NCBI GenBank assembly: GCA_002633005.1
Contig: NMRA01000388.1
Coordinates: 280,931 to 344,930, forward strand
DNA: 64,000 nucleotides
Direction: 5' to 3'
Origin: Phoronis australis
Lineage: Eukaryota; Phoronida; Phoronidae
Position numbers and translations under genes: made by a program. The notes beneath the pieces were generated by a model, which searched no databases, was not told where the DNA came from, and saw nothing but the letters and a program-made list of their open reading frames with translations. This document shows, one piece after another, positions 48,029 to 61,603 of this stretch. Numbering within the stretch: position 1 is the stretch's first letter; every line of letters starts with the position of its first letter.

Positions 48029-51000
48029 ACTCGTCGTCTACTCAGTGACCTTGAAGAAGGTCAACATTTTCAACTGCATGTGATAACTACGTAAATGGAT
48101 GTCTGAATATCTGTCCACGACTAAAGATTGTCCTCGGATTCATGTTTTAAGGTTTAAAAATGCATTTTGATGACGAAAGCAAAATATATGTTGAGAATCG
48201 CAACTTCGGTCAAACACTAAATCGTGGTCTTCCTGTGTGAAAATATTCCCTGTCGTATATGAATACCGTTTACATGTAACTGACCCTGTTATCCAACTAA
48301 GCACCACGAAGGAAAACTTTTCGCCAATTATCGGCTCACTTCTCCAGTTCTTCAAGTTTTAATGGCCTCTATTAATCCATAAAAGTAAGGCAGAGCATGT
48401 CAACATTAAAACTTTGCATATGATAATTCTCTTTTTCATAGCTATTGATTTCAACGCCAATGGTGATTATCTTGTCAACTGAGGGGATGTTTGCAAAACG
48501 TGATTAAAAGGAAATTGCAAAACTTTGTTCGTCTGCTCAATAAGCAATAATAATGCATTTAGTAGAGCGGTACAAAAGCTTGCGTATGTAATTGAATATT
48601 AGGAATTATTACGACAACAATCGTTGCCACGTTGTATGAACAAAATATTCTATTTACTTAATTAAACTATGTTTACCAAAGTAGAATGTTTAATCCTTTA
48701 GGCCACCGGCCTGCGTGCAATTTTCATTGGTCAACACGACTACCCAGGTACCCAACCACCGCTATGTTGACACTGCAAAAATGGATACAACTGTGAATTT
48801 CCCAAGATTTGCTAAGTTCCTACATTTGTGCCTGATACTGAGAACTACGTTACACTCTCGCAGTTTACATTGACGGAATGAGTCCTCAGTTCTCTTTCTT
48901 TCTATCTCACTTCTGTGGGTCATGTAGGTCGGCCGGTAAGAGGTATTGTTTCCTTACTTTCTTTGTTGTGGCGAGATAAATTGTTGCTGACAGGTAGCAA
49001 GTGACATGCTTTGAACCGTGCAGATATTTTGTGGTCGATCGCGACTGACAATTGGTGTTTCATGTATTTGACGTCAGCTGGTTAACTCATCCGATGTGGA
49101 AAAACCACGCTTGAACGAAGAGTTTCAACATTTTTACGGAACAATGTATTCCGCTCCACCGCTGCATCGTTCTTTCTATGTTCATATAATAGTCAAGTGG
49201 GTACGTGTATGAGAATGCTTTACGCATAACCTGGTAAGTGCAGCAATTAATGCCAGGAGTTCAAACACTTTGTTTTCAATAACCCAGAACAAACAAGTTT
49301 GTAAGGCACGGTGGCTCAAAGCCTCAGTCAATGTCCGTGCATTTTCAATCAATGAGACTTTTACATTCGTTTGCTGCAGGTGCTGGCGGATGAGAGACTA
49401 AGCAATGATTAAATGTCCACCCTCTTATACACCACCTGTTGCCAGTTTGTTTAAAGGAGAATGTCACCAAAAACAACGTACTTTGTAACAACTTAGATAG
49501 AGTACCTCCATGATAACAGCAAGTTCAGTTCCTTTACCTGACACCAGACGGTAGACGGAGAGGCTGAAGTTAAGCAATGACGTCACAGGTTCTAACACAG
49601 TCTGGTCCGCAGTTCGTGAGACACTTACTGGTGTTAGCTTATCGCCTGAATTCATCATTTTACAATAAATCATCAAAGTTCGATGTTTTAAAAACAAATG
49701 GGTCGTTTTATTCTGCTACTACGGATTTATGGAAATTTTGAACGTACCGTACCTTACAGAGTTCGCGGGGATAGGTCAACTTACACAGGCCCAGTCGGTG
49801 GCAAAAGTTTGGAGTATGTTCGGTGATCAATTAGAATTATTCTTCCGTGAAATACAGACACGGAGGAGAGCATAACCGTGTTCTGTAATTTGAAATTTGC
49901 AAATTTCATCTGTTCAGAACACAAAACGCTCGTTTTAACACAATGGCCCGGAACACGATCAGGCCGGTCGCGGCCGGAAATGGAGACATTACGAACATAA
50001 ACCAGCCGGGTTAGTCGGCTGTGAAAGTTGAATGTGCAGGTGAATACTTTGGTGAATTCGCCGCGAAATTTCAAATCCACTTACCCGACGGGGGCCGCAA
50101 AGCCAAATTTCCCTTCCACAGAACCGTACAGAGAAACAGTGTACAATAACAATGATTTGAATAATGTGTGTTGTGTATATGTATATGTTTATTTATAAAT
50201 AAAGATACCTCTAACATCTGACCATAGCACATAAAATCGAATTATTTTTTCACAGCAGCTTTCGGTCAACAAACACTGAATTAGCATGGGCTCATACGGC
50301 GGTCACTTAGTTTTTAATGTATCTGAAGCCGATAAACGCGGTATGTTTTATTCATTGTTGATTTCTCAAAACATTTGCACTCATGAACACGCCTAAGGCA
50401 TTACAAATTGTATCCACTGAGACAGACTTTTACACTTTTTCTGTTTATATAAACACTGGTTAGGGTGAAAAATTTCATTTTGAAACAGAACCGCTTTGTC
50501 TGCCACATACACGGAGATATTTCACGGCTCATATTTGATATTACGGAGAACTTTTCGTTCTGCCGGGAACCACTTCCTAAGCATTTCGGGTTTTCGATGA
50601 AATCGAAAAAACTATATACCCGCTGTCCTGGCAGCTCCATGGTTCGCACAAGCGCCACCCCATAGCGTCACACATTCACTGAAGAACAACAGACATCGCT
50701 GCGTCGTGTACTCACTGTTAACGCGACACTTTTCGGTGAGGTGAGATCGACTGTGTCCGAGGTGATGTGGATATGGACCGATTAAGACGGTAACAAAAAG
50801 TACTTAAATCGAGTGGCATTCTCCCTTAACTGACGCATTTCTCAACAGAAGCATGCGCAATAATGTGAAACAGGCACCTTACGAAAATTTGAATTTGCTT
50901 ACTTTTTAAAGTTCGTTATTTTGGGGCTTATTAAAACTATTCTCAAATTACTTGTAACTTAGGTAAACTTCTACCTTTCTTAATTTTTTAAAGTGCAACT

Positions 51001-54000
51001 ATTAAGTGAAGTGATAACTTTGTTTTTCTTTGCTATCTTTTACAATTCTGACGCATTTTCATGTGCCAAATTTGCGAGTTATTCAACACGACTTCAGCTA
51101 CAGTATGTGACAAATCTTGACCGTAGATTTTCGGTTTTCGATATTTTTATCAATTTACAATACTTAGTTTTGGTACATAAGAAAAACACAACGAAAACTT
51201 AAAACTTAGTACAAGTATAAGCAGTAAATTCATATGTGTATTTGCATTGCAATTATTTGTTTGTTACAATAAATGCTTCAAAAATAGTTTTCTTTAGCAT
51301 TGTTTGAAAACAATGCACTCTTATTTTCATAATCTATGGCAGAAGGAAAAACTTGTCTAATATTGTCACTTAGCCTCAAACATCAGCTATCCGGGATAAA
51401 TATCTGGACATTTAGAGTGCTGGTATTTTGAGGCCAAATAAAATCCTTTCTACAAATCATTGAATAATATTGACCAAGAATGTCCCAGATATTTTGTCTG
51501 CCGTTAGCACTTGCGAGGTCAGTATAACTGAGGTAATTTCGACACTATTTACATGCAAGTAGTTTACTGGTAATTCGACTTCACAATTGTATTATTGTGT
51601 TTATAATTTTATTTTGTTATTATGTTTTGATACATCAATTAAAATTTGTTGTAATATCATAGGAGCGTCAACGCAAACAGCTGCTCGCCTACCTGAGATT
51701 CATCAAGAGCGTTTAATGCAGTTCATCCGCAAAATATGTTTCCCTGAAAATCATCTTCTTCAGCAACTTCCACTGCCTTTAATAAACACGCATATTTTGT
51801 TTCATATGCGGAGGATTTTTCTCTCAAACATTCTCTCTGTCGACCAAACCCTCTGGTCGATATTAACGAAGTCAAAAATTTTCTAAACAAAACATTGCTG
51901 TGGGGCCGGCCCTGTTCTGTAAATTAGTTGATGATCAGGTTAGCTTAAAAACACACACATTTCCGAGTTGACGTCTGCAAACAAATACAACGAAAACCGT
52001 GTCCCAGTGGCTAGGGGAATTTTTCCCATATTTCTCCATACAACCAGACGCACTCTGCTCACTACACAGAGCAATGCCAAATTGATTGCACTCACGTGAC
52101 TTCTCTTAGGCTCGCGCCAACGTTTGTGCTTATGGGTACGCGTACTCTGAACGCGAAATGAATTATTGTCACCAGAGAGGACTGTGGAAAATCTAAATCC
52201 AGCGATTAGAAAAATCGTAACTTTCTAGTAGGCCCCTTTCGAAAATACATGTCCTTTTTTCTTACGGCAGTAGTACGAGTAATCCAAAAGAGTTAAGACG
52301 TGTAAGTGGTGATTGGTGGATGAGGATCAAATGTTGAAATATGGGACATAAATCCGTGTTTACGTTGCTCTTATACGGAACGCAGCCCAGGTAACACGTG
52401 TTAACGCCGAACACCTGTTTCGAAATGAGGCCCAGCTTTCAACACACCTGCAGTTTTGTGTAATTCATTTATTCAGTCAACTTTTTTTATTGTATTTCAT
52501 TTTGAATGAGTCTTCCGATAGCGTTAGAAATAGGACTATATTTATCATAAAGAACCAGTTTTCTGTATTGTTGTGTGTTGCTGTGAATGACCAATACGGC
52601 ACAGTGGAAGCAGACCAATGTCCAAACGATCTTTAGAACATTTGGCATCTATACTAATAATAGGAAATAGAGCACTCTCGGCATGGATTGACATGGTGCT
52701 ATGACAGATCTTTAATAGTTAGCGAATTAACAATTTTTCTACCACTGAATGTGTTCGTCCAGTCACGCGTCAAAACACATAACACTGATCACAGTGTTGC
52801 CACCGAAAAAAGTACAAAAGAAAAATAGAAATACCTGTACCTATGACGGAAATAACCGTATTCTTTTCAAAATGTCAAACATGATGTTACTTTGTCAAAG
52901 ATAATGGGCACTATCAAAATATCTCATGTCGGAAAGGTAAAAAGTTGACATTTCAAATTTGTATGTGACGCAGTGTTGTAATTTGAAGCGCTACTATTGT
53001 GTTCTTCAAGATAGCGGTCTAATATCACGCATTTAAAAAGTGCCGGCGAAGTACAAATTAATCGATGAGCAAACTTTTTTTGAAAACTGATTGCTGGGAG
53101 AGACATTTTTAGTAAGTATCGGGGCTGGAATGGAGAAAGTTATTGGGAGGCTATACAATCCAATACCGTTCACAGTTGTTCCAATCTGAATACACGTTTT
53201 GCATTATCACGTTTTAATTATTCATTAACGCTCTCTGGACCGAGAGATTGGGTTTTACATTAGGGAACACTCAACTGAATTTTAATTACTCATAAGAAGA
53301 CTTCATAATCTAGAAATCTTTGTATTAAGCAGCGCTCGAGTTTGATTCCTTTCCATAGAACAAAATGGTTATATTGACAACACCAACAAATAATGCTTTA
53401 TTGGTAACAAACAGGCAAGCTTGAAATCAATATGTTTACCAAGCCCCAGAGCAAGTTTCGTTATTTTGGCACATTTTCATTAAAAGTCAAGCATTTGATA
53501 TTACGTGCCAAATTGAGTCAATAAGAAAGCAAATTGTGACAACGAGGCTATTTCAGGGAAATGTGTCTTGTGCATAAAGCAAAATTGTAAATTCCGCGAA
53601 AAAGCAGTGTACTATTTTGGCACAAGTTTTCGTTTAGACCAAAATATTGCATAACATCAGTAAATACTTTCAGTAAACTGAATATTGCGTTTATATTGTA
53701 AGGAAGCAAGAGAAAAGTTCCCTAGACTCGAGAATCTCTCGAAAACGCAAGATCACGTAAGATTTTACGAACCATTGCCATGTATTGTAAGCAAAGTACC
53801 TGAGCCCCTTCTTTACTCGCGGGAATCTTGCATCTGCGGAACGCAGCCCTGAGCTGCGCACTGCCTAGCAAGTTTTTTGCGAGAAAAGTGATATCGCGCA
53901 AAGACTTTTGCGAGATATCGCGACCATGCCTTAGAAGCGAGTGTCTTGCGTCCACGCCGGAACGGGCCCAGGTTGGTATATTTAAATTACTTTACACCTT

Positions 54001-55050
54001 TTTACGATTTCCGGAATTGCCGATTGTAAAACCTCAGTAGTCTTTCGGAACATATTAAGGTCACTGTACTATCAGAATATTTTATTCAGTTGCTTTTCCC
54101 GATTGTGTTATTGTTAATTTACTAAACGACATCCGGGCTCACGAGTCATCTGCATGTGCGCAATAAACTGTGGCGATGGTGTGTTTAAATCTTGGAAAGA
54201 AAGGAAAGGTGCTTTAGTCGCAGTTAATATCTTTTGAAATCCCCGGCCGGTTTGTTGAAATTATAAACGTTAGTAATTTCAAACGCACCTGTTTTTCAGT
54301 GTTTAAGTGCAACTATGTGCACTAAATACCATGTATGTACCAGCTATGTTCTAGCAAGAACTTCTACAGATTTTGTAGAAGTCTCAGCTAAAAGTACCAT
54401 CGTTTTGTAGGCAAGTACTCACCGTAGTGAACGCCATGACAGTCAACAACGCAAGCCTGTTTAACTTTACCATCCAATCAAACAAATTAACCAGTTTGGC
54501 CACGTTGCAAGACACATTTGTGAATTTTCCTTTGGTTGTTGACCGTATCATTTTACATAACCCTTGTTTTCATACTAACAATTATCAATCGTAACTGTTT
54601 CTCACTCAATTGTGCGTGTTGATGTTTTAGGCATCGATCGCGGAGTGAGCTTAAAATTACAAAACTAACCAATCACTGATTACTAATTGTCTGGAGTTCA
54701 TCAACATGTAGGCGTAACACACATATATACCTTGTTATCTCCATGAAAATAACCCAAAACGCAAGAAAAATTTGCATTATGGAGGTGTAACAAATGTAAA
54801 AGCAAAACTTTCTTTTCTCAAATGGAACCTGTCTTTTTAACAATCCTAAATTACTATGTAATTCATCTCAAACGGAAATTTTTGAAATAAATCCTAAATG
54901 ACGAACAGTTTGTTCTTAGTAGCAAAAATGCGTCTTTGCAATAGCAGCTCAAAGTAACCCGTGTGTTCTGACCCACGGTCATCTCAGTTAACTAAAATTC
55001 AACCACATTGCACTGGTCATGCGATTAACAATGTATTAGAGTTTACCTAC
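48029..55050. other. Long non-coding stretch
   Basis: Seven kilobases with only short ORFs without recognisable content. A few isolated GTAAGT donors on the minus strand (near 49.79 and 50.08 kb) could not be tied to exons. It would be intron if the exon at 55051-55141 belongs to the left-hand gene. Confidence 0.4.
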
Positions 55051-55141
55051 CTTCGCATCTGACCGATGATACAGCAACCCATAAGACTGTGAAAGCAACC
55101 CTCCAGTAACCCGCTCTGACTTTGAATTTAGAGTCAGACAT
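55051..55141 (-). CDS. Second signal-peptide exon, paralogous to exon 1
   Basis: The ATG is at 55141. The exon encodes 30 residues with a hydrophobic core: MSDSKFKVRAGYW, then VAFTVLWVAV and a cleavage region SSVRCEG. Donor GAAG|GTAGGT, phase 1. Compared with 30976-31060: both start M-[ST]-D-S, both have Tyr-Trp at residues 12-13, both end C-x-G in phase 1, and the ~60 bp upstream also align. It is either an alternative distal first exon of the fibrocystin-L-like gene (it would splice in phase to 22574) or exon 1 of a paralogue whose other exons I do not see. It is too short to appear in ORF scans. Confidence 0.7.
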
Positions 55142-55200
55142 GACTGAGAGTCAACTACACAGAATCGTCCCTGAGCGAGGAAATGACCAAGTCATTTGGG
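55142..55200 (-). promoter_or_regulatory. 5' leader/promoter-proximal region of the second signal-peptide exon
   Basis: Conserved with 31061-31120: CTTGGTCATT, a GATTC box, GTTGAC and AGTCATG in the same order and near-equal spacing. Interpreted as duplicated promoter or leader sequence. Confidence 0.45.
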
Positions 55201-57118
55201 TTCATGTCAATGACTGCACAAGCGCTGTACTGTGGATTAAATGACCTTACGATTGTTGTATTCAATAGCTCTTTCAAAGAACTCGCTTTTATTTGTATAC
55301 ATTGCTTGTGTTGTTAAAAAAATTTCACATTATTTTATCATAATGTTGCCAAAGATTTTTTAAAGCGTGACGCTTTTTGTTAAATGTGTCCAATGACAGC
55401 CAATTACAACAGCAAAATTGACATTCCGGCGGTTGCAACCTGAACCATTTGTTAGGGCGCTATAGAAAGCACATAGTTAGCACCTGGAAGACTGATGTGT
55501 CTTGTCGCACCGCTGTATTTTGTCGCCGTTGCTTAACCCAAGGATGTCCAAGCAGAATATATTAAAGAAATTATACCTTGAACCAAGTCATTCTCAATGA
55601 AATCATAGACTATAGTATATGAACCGCCCACTCCATATACTTTCAATGGACGAAATCTGTGATCTTACGCATAAGCCGTGACATCATTAGTCACTAGCGA
55701 CACAAGGCAACATTTCTTTGTTTTACTTCCGGCAAGTATGTCGTCTTCTAATCATCGTCGGCTGTTGTGTGGCCGGATGCCAAAAGTACTCACCATACTA
55801 ACAGTTCTATTATTGGAAGACTTTGAACAGCGTTTCAGTGTCGAAATTATTTATTTTCGTTGTACTGGGCAGTAAAATAGATGCAAGAATTTCCCGTCAC
55901 AGTACACTAACCGGAAACTGAAATTGGAAATTTAGGAGAGTGGCGCCTCCTCTAGGATAGTACGCAAGAAAATCTCGGAGTTGCAAATTTGTTGTCTATA
56001 ATCTGTGATGAAATGACATAACAGTGCCCAATGCAATGCCATTTACGGTGTTGAGACACAGCATTTTTCCTTTTAGTTTTCTCGTCGGCAATTACATCGT
56101 TTGAAGCCCACCACAGGGCAGTAAGAAGCGGGGGTGGCGGTGTACTCGTAGACACGTGTACAAAAGAAAATATAAGAGAATATTTGTCAACTCCAAGTGC
56201 TGGATTTACAATTTGTGACCCTTGTCCAGGATATTTCTGTAAAGGAAAAGGGACAGTTTTTGCAGTACAAAATGCATTTGAAAACCTGCTCGTCAATCTG
56301 CATTTTGCCCTGTTTAGCTGACCGAGGGGGCTCCAATGACGTCATGCAACATTATGTGTAAAGGATACCCATCTTTCAATGGAATTAGCCTTTCATATTA
56401 AGGAGACCCTCTCAGAGGCGCCCTACTTTTGAGAAGTGTTCCCCCTATAAATTTCACATTCTCAACTATTCATGAGGGGAAATAAAATTTCAAATTATAG
56501 AAAAGCAATAGCACAGACCACCATCGAAAGAACGAAAGTTTGCAAAGCTTGAAGATCATTTTTTGGAAATTACAATTTTTTGATGTTTGTTGTAACGATA
56601 AAAACATCAACAACTTTCCCAAAGAATTCTGAGAATAGCATACCTTCTGATGATCGTCATTGGGAAAGTACTGTTGAAGAAAGGAGGGTTGTTCGTAGAA
56701 GTCTCGCAGATATCGATCAGATTGGGGGGTCCGGATAAAATTTTTGATGACTGAGTGCAGCGTACATACATGTACATTGTAAGCCGACAGATTACACAGC
56801 TCAAGGCACATGTACTACCAATCGTAAACAAAGATTTCTGGGATTCTTGGAATGCAACTGTAACAGACTATAACGATTGCGGTCGTTTTTTGTGTATATT
56901 TTTTCTAAATATGTTTATTAAGCGCTCGCCATCACCCTCCCGTTTCAGGTCATTTGGCCTGAAACGCCAGGTGTGCAGATTTTTTTCATTTAAAGAACTC
57001 GAAGAAATTATAGGTTTAATACAGGTTCATTGGAAAACGTAAAAGTTGTACTTTGTGATTTAATAATACTACTAATGAAAACTACTTGCCCTCCGGTATA
57101 AAGAAAACTTGGAATGAC
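55201..57118. other. Intergenic DNA
   Basis: No gene supported. ORFs of 90-114 codons on either strand here show no recognisable domains or exon borders. Confidence 0.45.
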
Positions 57119-57523
57119 GCCCAGAGCTCGGTATAAAATCTTTGTACTCGAAACGAACTCGAAACTATTTTTGGCAATTTCTCTACTCCTTTTGGGCGAA
57201 CTTAAGATAATTGGTTATCAACTGTGCTCGAATACATAATAGTTTATGCATTGGAGTTTCTAGTTCAAGTTTGCCCTTGAAGACCCTTATATTCGTGCTA
57301 CAAACTCGAGTAAAAACTCGAAATTTCGTGTTCAAAGTCGAACTTATTGCTTTAATATTGGGTTTACAAACTGTGAACTAAGGGCAATAAATTATCTACG
57401 TAAGTTAGTGTGCACTCGAGCATAGAATAATAGACACTTATCTTGAGTTCGCACAAAAGTAGAGTAGAAAATGCCAAACCTAATTTCGAGTTCCATTTCG
57501 AGTAAAAAGATTGGAGACCGGGC
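57119..57523. mobile_element. MITE-like element with ~115-bp inverted ends
   Basis: The left arm (57119-57235) and the reverse complement of the right arm (57405-57523) share ATCTTT.TACTCGAAA, GAACTCGAAA, TTTGGCA.TTTCT and GCGAACT.AAGATAA. About 405 bp in all and non-coding. Ends are GC-rich (GCCC...GGGC). No clear target duplication. Confidence 0.75.
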
Positions 57524-57699
57524 CCAGATTGTAACTGAGCTAGTTAGCACCGAGCAGGGGAGGCGTCGGAAAGAGCAGGAAACATGGACAGACTGAGCCG
57601 GGGAATATCGGGACGGTAGAACATAAAGACGGGGAAAACAGGGCATGGAAAACTACGATAGCCTACCTGACAGCATTGAGACAAGTTTGGGGTACTATT

Positions 57700-58170
57700 G
57701 AAAAACAGTGCACGTGGCTTGATGTCATTTGCGATGCATCAGACGTGCGCAAGCCTCATGGTTGGGCCCATTACACAAAACACCCGAGCTAAAGCACGAG
57801 AGCCCCATTATGGTTCTTCGTGAAGGAAGATTTCAAGTCTGCCAGTCTCCTTTAAGAAAATAGACAGTCATTTCCATTTGCTGCCATGCACTATGTGTTG
57901 TAGGCATGTAACAGTGCAATCCAGTAGGTTGTTCCTTACCCTATAAAAAGCTGGGCAAGACTCTACCAGTTGTTTAGGGTATTCTACGTCAGTACCACAC
58001 TCGGAACACATTGGCCTCTCCCTATTCTTAGTAATGTGTCTGTGTCTGGCTAGGTTACAATAGCCCGTCAAAAATGGAAGTCTGGAGAATATTGGTATCG
58101 GAAATACTGGCATAGACCTGAAAAGGAGTAACAATGCCTTTTTAAGAATACAAAAAACAGATGTTGTCAA
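57700..58170 (-). mobile_element. LINE 3' end with C-terminal zinc-type segment, copy 2
   Basis: The minus ORF at 57868-58170 ends in FLTGYCNLARHRHIT, CSECGTDVEYPKQLVESCPA and FYRVRN. This is the 'G-H-x-x-L-x-x-H ... C-x-x-C-G-x-x-E-x-x-x-H-x-x-x-x-C-P' tail of jockey/I-type non-LTR retrotransposons. The following ~150 bp are shared with 13.42-13.56 kb. No upstream reverse transcriptase is seen, so the copy is 5'-truncated. Confidence 0.7.
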
Positions 58171-58629
58171 AACTGCAGTTAGAATGAAGTCTTGCTATTT
58201 TAATGAAAATGTTAGACATTTTGTATTTCACAGTAGTTGTTGGCTGAGTGTGGTAACAAAATTTAGAACGTTGAAAAGGTCAAAATGAATGGTCAGTGGT
58301 ATCAAAAATTTCTTAAATAGAACACACTTCATAAAGTGAGATATACGTCATCAAAATCACAAAAATCATTGTTGTGAACACAACTGAAAGTAACACGCTT
58401 AAGTTTAATTTTAAAAAATATTTGCTGATGCTTGCAACCCTGAAATAAGAATAGACGTGCCGTCACATTGAGTCCAAAATGTTGTAATGACGTCAAAAGT
58501 GACGTCATACTAAACATTCCTTATGATACATACCCTTTGTAGCATCTGAATAAAGATATTCTTTGCCTAGTCACTGATTTTTCACATACTTTTTGCAGGA
58601 AACAGATCATGGGTTCCGATTGGAGCATC

Positions 58630-58850
58630 CATTTTGAAATATATCGCTCTGCACTGTCTCAATTTCTGAGCCTGTGAGAACCCAGTCCAAATTTATACCA
58701 AGCAGTAAAATTTTTGCCTAAAATTCGCTACCGCATTCTTCACCCGTTTTGAAATAGCTCTGCACTCTCAATTTCTGAGCTTGCGAGAACCCAATCCAAA
58801 TTTATACCAAGTCAAATTTTTGCCTAAAATTCACTACCGAATTCCTCAAA
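58630..58850. repeat. ~115-bp tandem duplication
   Basis: Two adjacent copies sharing TTTTGAAAT, CAATTTCTGAGC, GAGAACCCA.TCCAAATTTA and TTTTTGCCTAAAATTC. Confidence 0.85.
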
Positions 58851-60589
58851 TGACGATCGGGAATCGGTAGTCGACCAAATCGTTATCTTTGCAATACGGC
58901 CAGCGCAGGATTCTATTGCGGAAGCTTCTGTTTATAAAGGGTTTTCATAATACATGTATTTAGTGCAATAACTTGTTTTCACAGACAGACTGCCCCTTAA
59001 TGAAGAGTCTGTCCTTGAAACAGTGTTTACAGTGGACAGATGTATATTTGTCCTCTGCTATCAGGATAAATGGTCCCCGAACTGAAGACAAAATCTTAAC
59101 TACATGATGCCTGCGGTAAGCTAACGAAGATATGCCGCGGAGTAATAGCATATGTTTTATTTTGGTCGATATCTTTAATAAGAACTGGGTAGGCTACTGC
59201 TGTTCATATCAAACGAACATTTTAGTCCAGATTCAGAGTTTTAGATTGTGCCCAGCCTACCACATTGTGCCCGACCCTGTATTCCTATAAGGTCAATGTT
59301 ATGCAAATGTCACACATCCCGTAATCTGCTCGTAAACACATAACTGGCAAAATCAGGCTTACTGCCCAAGCCGATATGAAAAATGAATTTTAAGTTCATG
59401 TTGGTAAAGAAATAATGAGCCCCGCTTAATTTTGTGTGAGGCTACCCAACATGAGAGATTCAATTTAATTTCAGTTATATTCCAATGGCAAAATCATACT
59501 TACAATCAAAACAATGTAACGTTCCACGAGTCGACACTAATACGAAAATCGCCAGATCGCATATGCTACCTAGACAAAATCCCAGGTCACACTATCCCGG
59601 TCGCATTCATAAATTTCAATTTGCAAAATTTTCCCGCCAGTTTTACGCCCAAGAATTCCTTTCTGACGGCCATACCACCATGGGATGTGAGACTAACCCG
59701 ACGTGACAAGCATCTATATGGGCGTGGTCAGAAGCAAGAACGACCTGTCAGTTTTTCTCAAGTTTAGAAATCATTTCTCTTCTGAGTAAGGAACAAGATG
59801 GTAACTTACTTAATAGCAGAAAGCGACCTATTTCAAAAGGTATTTTTGACTGGTGAATTAACCGTGTGAGTGGTGAAATCCTTGTATAGCTTCTTTATAT
59901 TTGGGAGTGGTCAGTTTCAGTTTCAAAATGACAGCCGAACCATGGAACTCGAAAACTTTAACAAGGTAATGATTTTATAGCCTGTGTCCAAAGAATTTTG
60001 CTCCTCTTATGCATTCTGGACTGTTGGGTCTGTTTAGAGCTTTAATGGTGAAGTATTGGCTGTGGGTGTATTTTGGGCTCTCTGTCTCAAGTCTGAACTG
60101 TTCTCTTGAGGCAGTACTTATGCATCTCTGTTTGCCCTAAAGTTAAGATTCGTTTTTATTTAGTCTAGTTTGGGGAAAATTCAGTTTATCAGGATCGGGT
60201 GCGCTGTATATTTTGAGGAGTGAGGTTCGGGGGTGCCAGGTACACTGTGTGTGGATTTTTCAAAATCTCTTGTTAAAACATAGGCACTGTACCAGTTTTT
60301 GGCTACTGCGGATACATGATTCACAACGTGTGCGAAAAATGTACCCGCACTTCACTACAACACCGGGAATTCACATTCAATTCAGATTCTGCTCCCGTGT
60401 ACACCTTTGTGTTGAAAGTGGGTGCGTGAGTCATCAGGCATAGCGTGCTCTGTGTACACGGGAATCTATGATGGCAAACAAACGTCTCGGAAGTGCAAAT
60501 ACATTTAAGTATATGAGCAATGCGTTTAATTTGTTTTATAAAAAAATAACTTTTTGGTCATCTGTTTCTGAATTTAAACCACTAATCTT
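58851..60589. other. Intergenic DNA
   Basis: One possible 38-nt first exon on the plus strand at 59928-59965 (MTAEPWNSKTLT then AG|GTAATG). Otherwise nothing supported. Confidence 0.4.
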
Positions 60590-61290
60590 AGTGTCAGTAA
60601 ACAATGCATTTATTGTTATTTGAATTGTGAGTACGTTTTTAGGACACCCTTAGAACTCTCCCTTATCACTGAGAGTTATTTCAGATTGGCAAAAATTGTC
60701 TAGCGTACGATTTAGGGATCGGTTGATGGACATTTTTCCATCTTCAGCCTGCAACTAAGTTTACTAAGTGTGGTTTCAACAACTTTTCCAAGAGTAGCTT
60801 CCACGAAGTAGTCGATTTTCGCATAGCTACAACAAAACATGTATCAGAAGCCAACAAATTCATTTGTTATCTAAGCAGAATTTTATGAGCTGCGATTCCC
60901 GAAGGCACGCTCGCAGGTTGTTAACCGTACATCAGGGAGACGGCCCCATAGTGTTTGATGGTTCCCCAAAGAAATTTTCTGAATTTTTTCATGTGAACTT
61001 GTATCTTAGTTCATTCCAGATTAGCTGTTACGGTTTATAAGTTAAACTTAAAATACAAAAAAATCGCTGAAACATTTGTTTACGATTGCCAGTACATGTA
61101 CCTTGAGTACGATTGGTCATCAAAAATCGTACCCACGATGGTCTGTTCGACAACTGCTAGTTACTTACTGAAAATAATTCGTGGTGACCATCTTCGAAAG
61201 AAATATCATTCTTATGATACTATGGAAAAAGTATAGATAATTAATCGTTACAATTTTAACCAACATTTTCAACTACGGGCGATCAGTTTC
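60590..61290 (-). repeat. Dispersed repeat with coding remnant, copy C
   Basis: It aligns along its length with copy B at 34.03-34.73 kb; shared anchors are AATGCATTTATTG, GAGAGTTATTTCAGATTGGC (cf. TTTTAGATAGAC in B) and TCGAAAGAAATATCATT near the end. No open frame remains. Confidence 0.6.
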
Positions 61291-61603
61291 AACAAACAAT
61301 AATCGATTTAGCCATTTACATATTCCTCCGGTTCAGCGACACAAGTTACGGTAAAGGAGAAAATGGTTGATCGCGAGGCCAATAATTACAAACAAATTTT
61401 TCATCGAACAAAAGTTCACCTTTTTGCCTTAAAAAAATATTCAATTCCATGTTCACGCATACACGATCTTGAGATGAAGCGGTATTCCAAGTTCACACCC
61501 AGCATGTCACACGACCCGGCCGGGCCTCACCCTTCCTAAAAGCTCGTGACTGTTGTTCGACTCGTCCAATAGGTGCCGCAAAACCAAAACCCCTTGCGAG
61601 TCG

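Noticed and set aside
47691-48083. 130-codon plus-strand ORF
   Set aside because: Crosses the 23-bp tandem repeat, so the same DNA is read in three frames; not selected coding sequence.
49781-50100. Two GTAAGT donors on the minus strand with short readable segments (SKLLPPTGPV; FAAPVG)
   Set aside because: No matching acceptors or clear IPT pattern; could not be built into exons.
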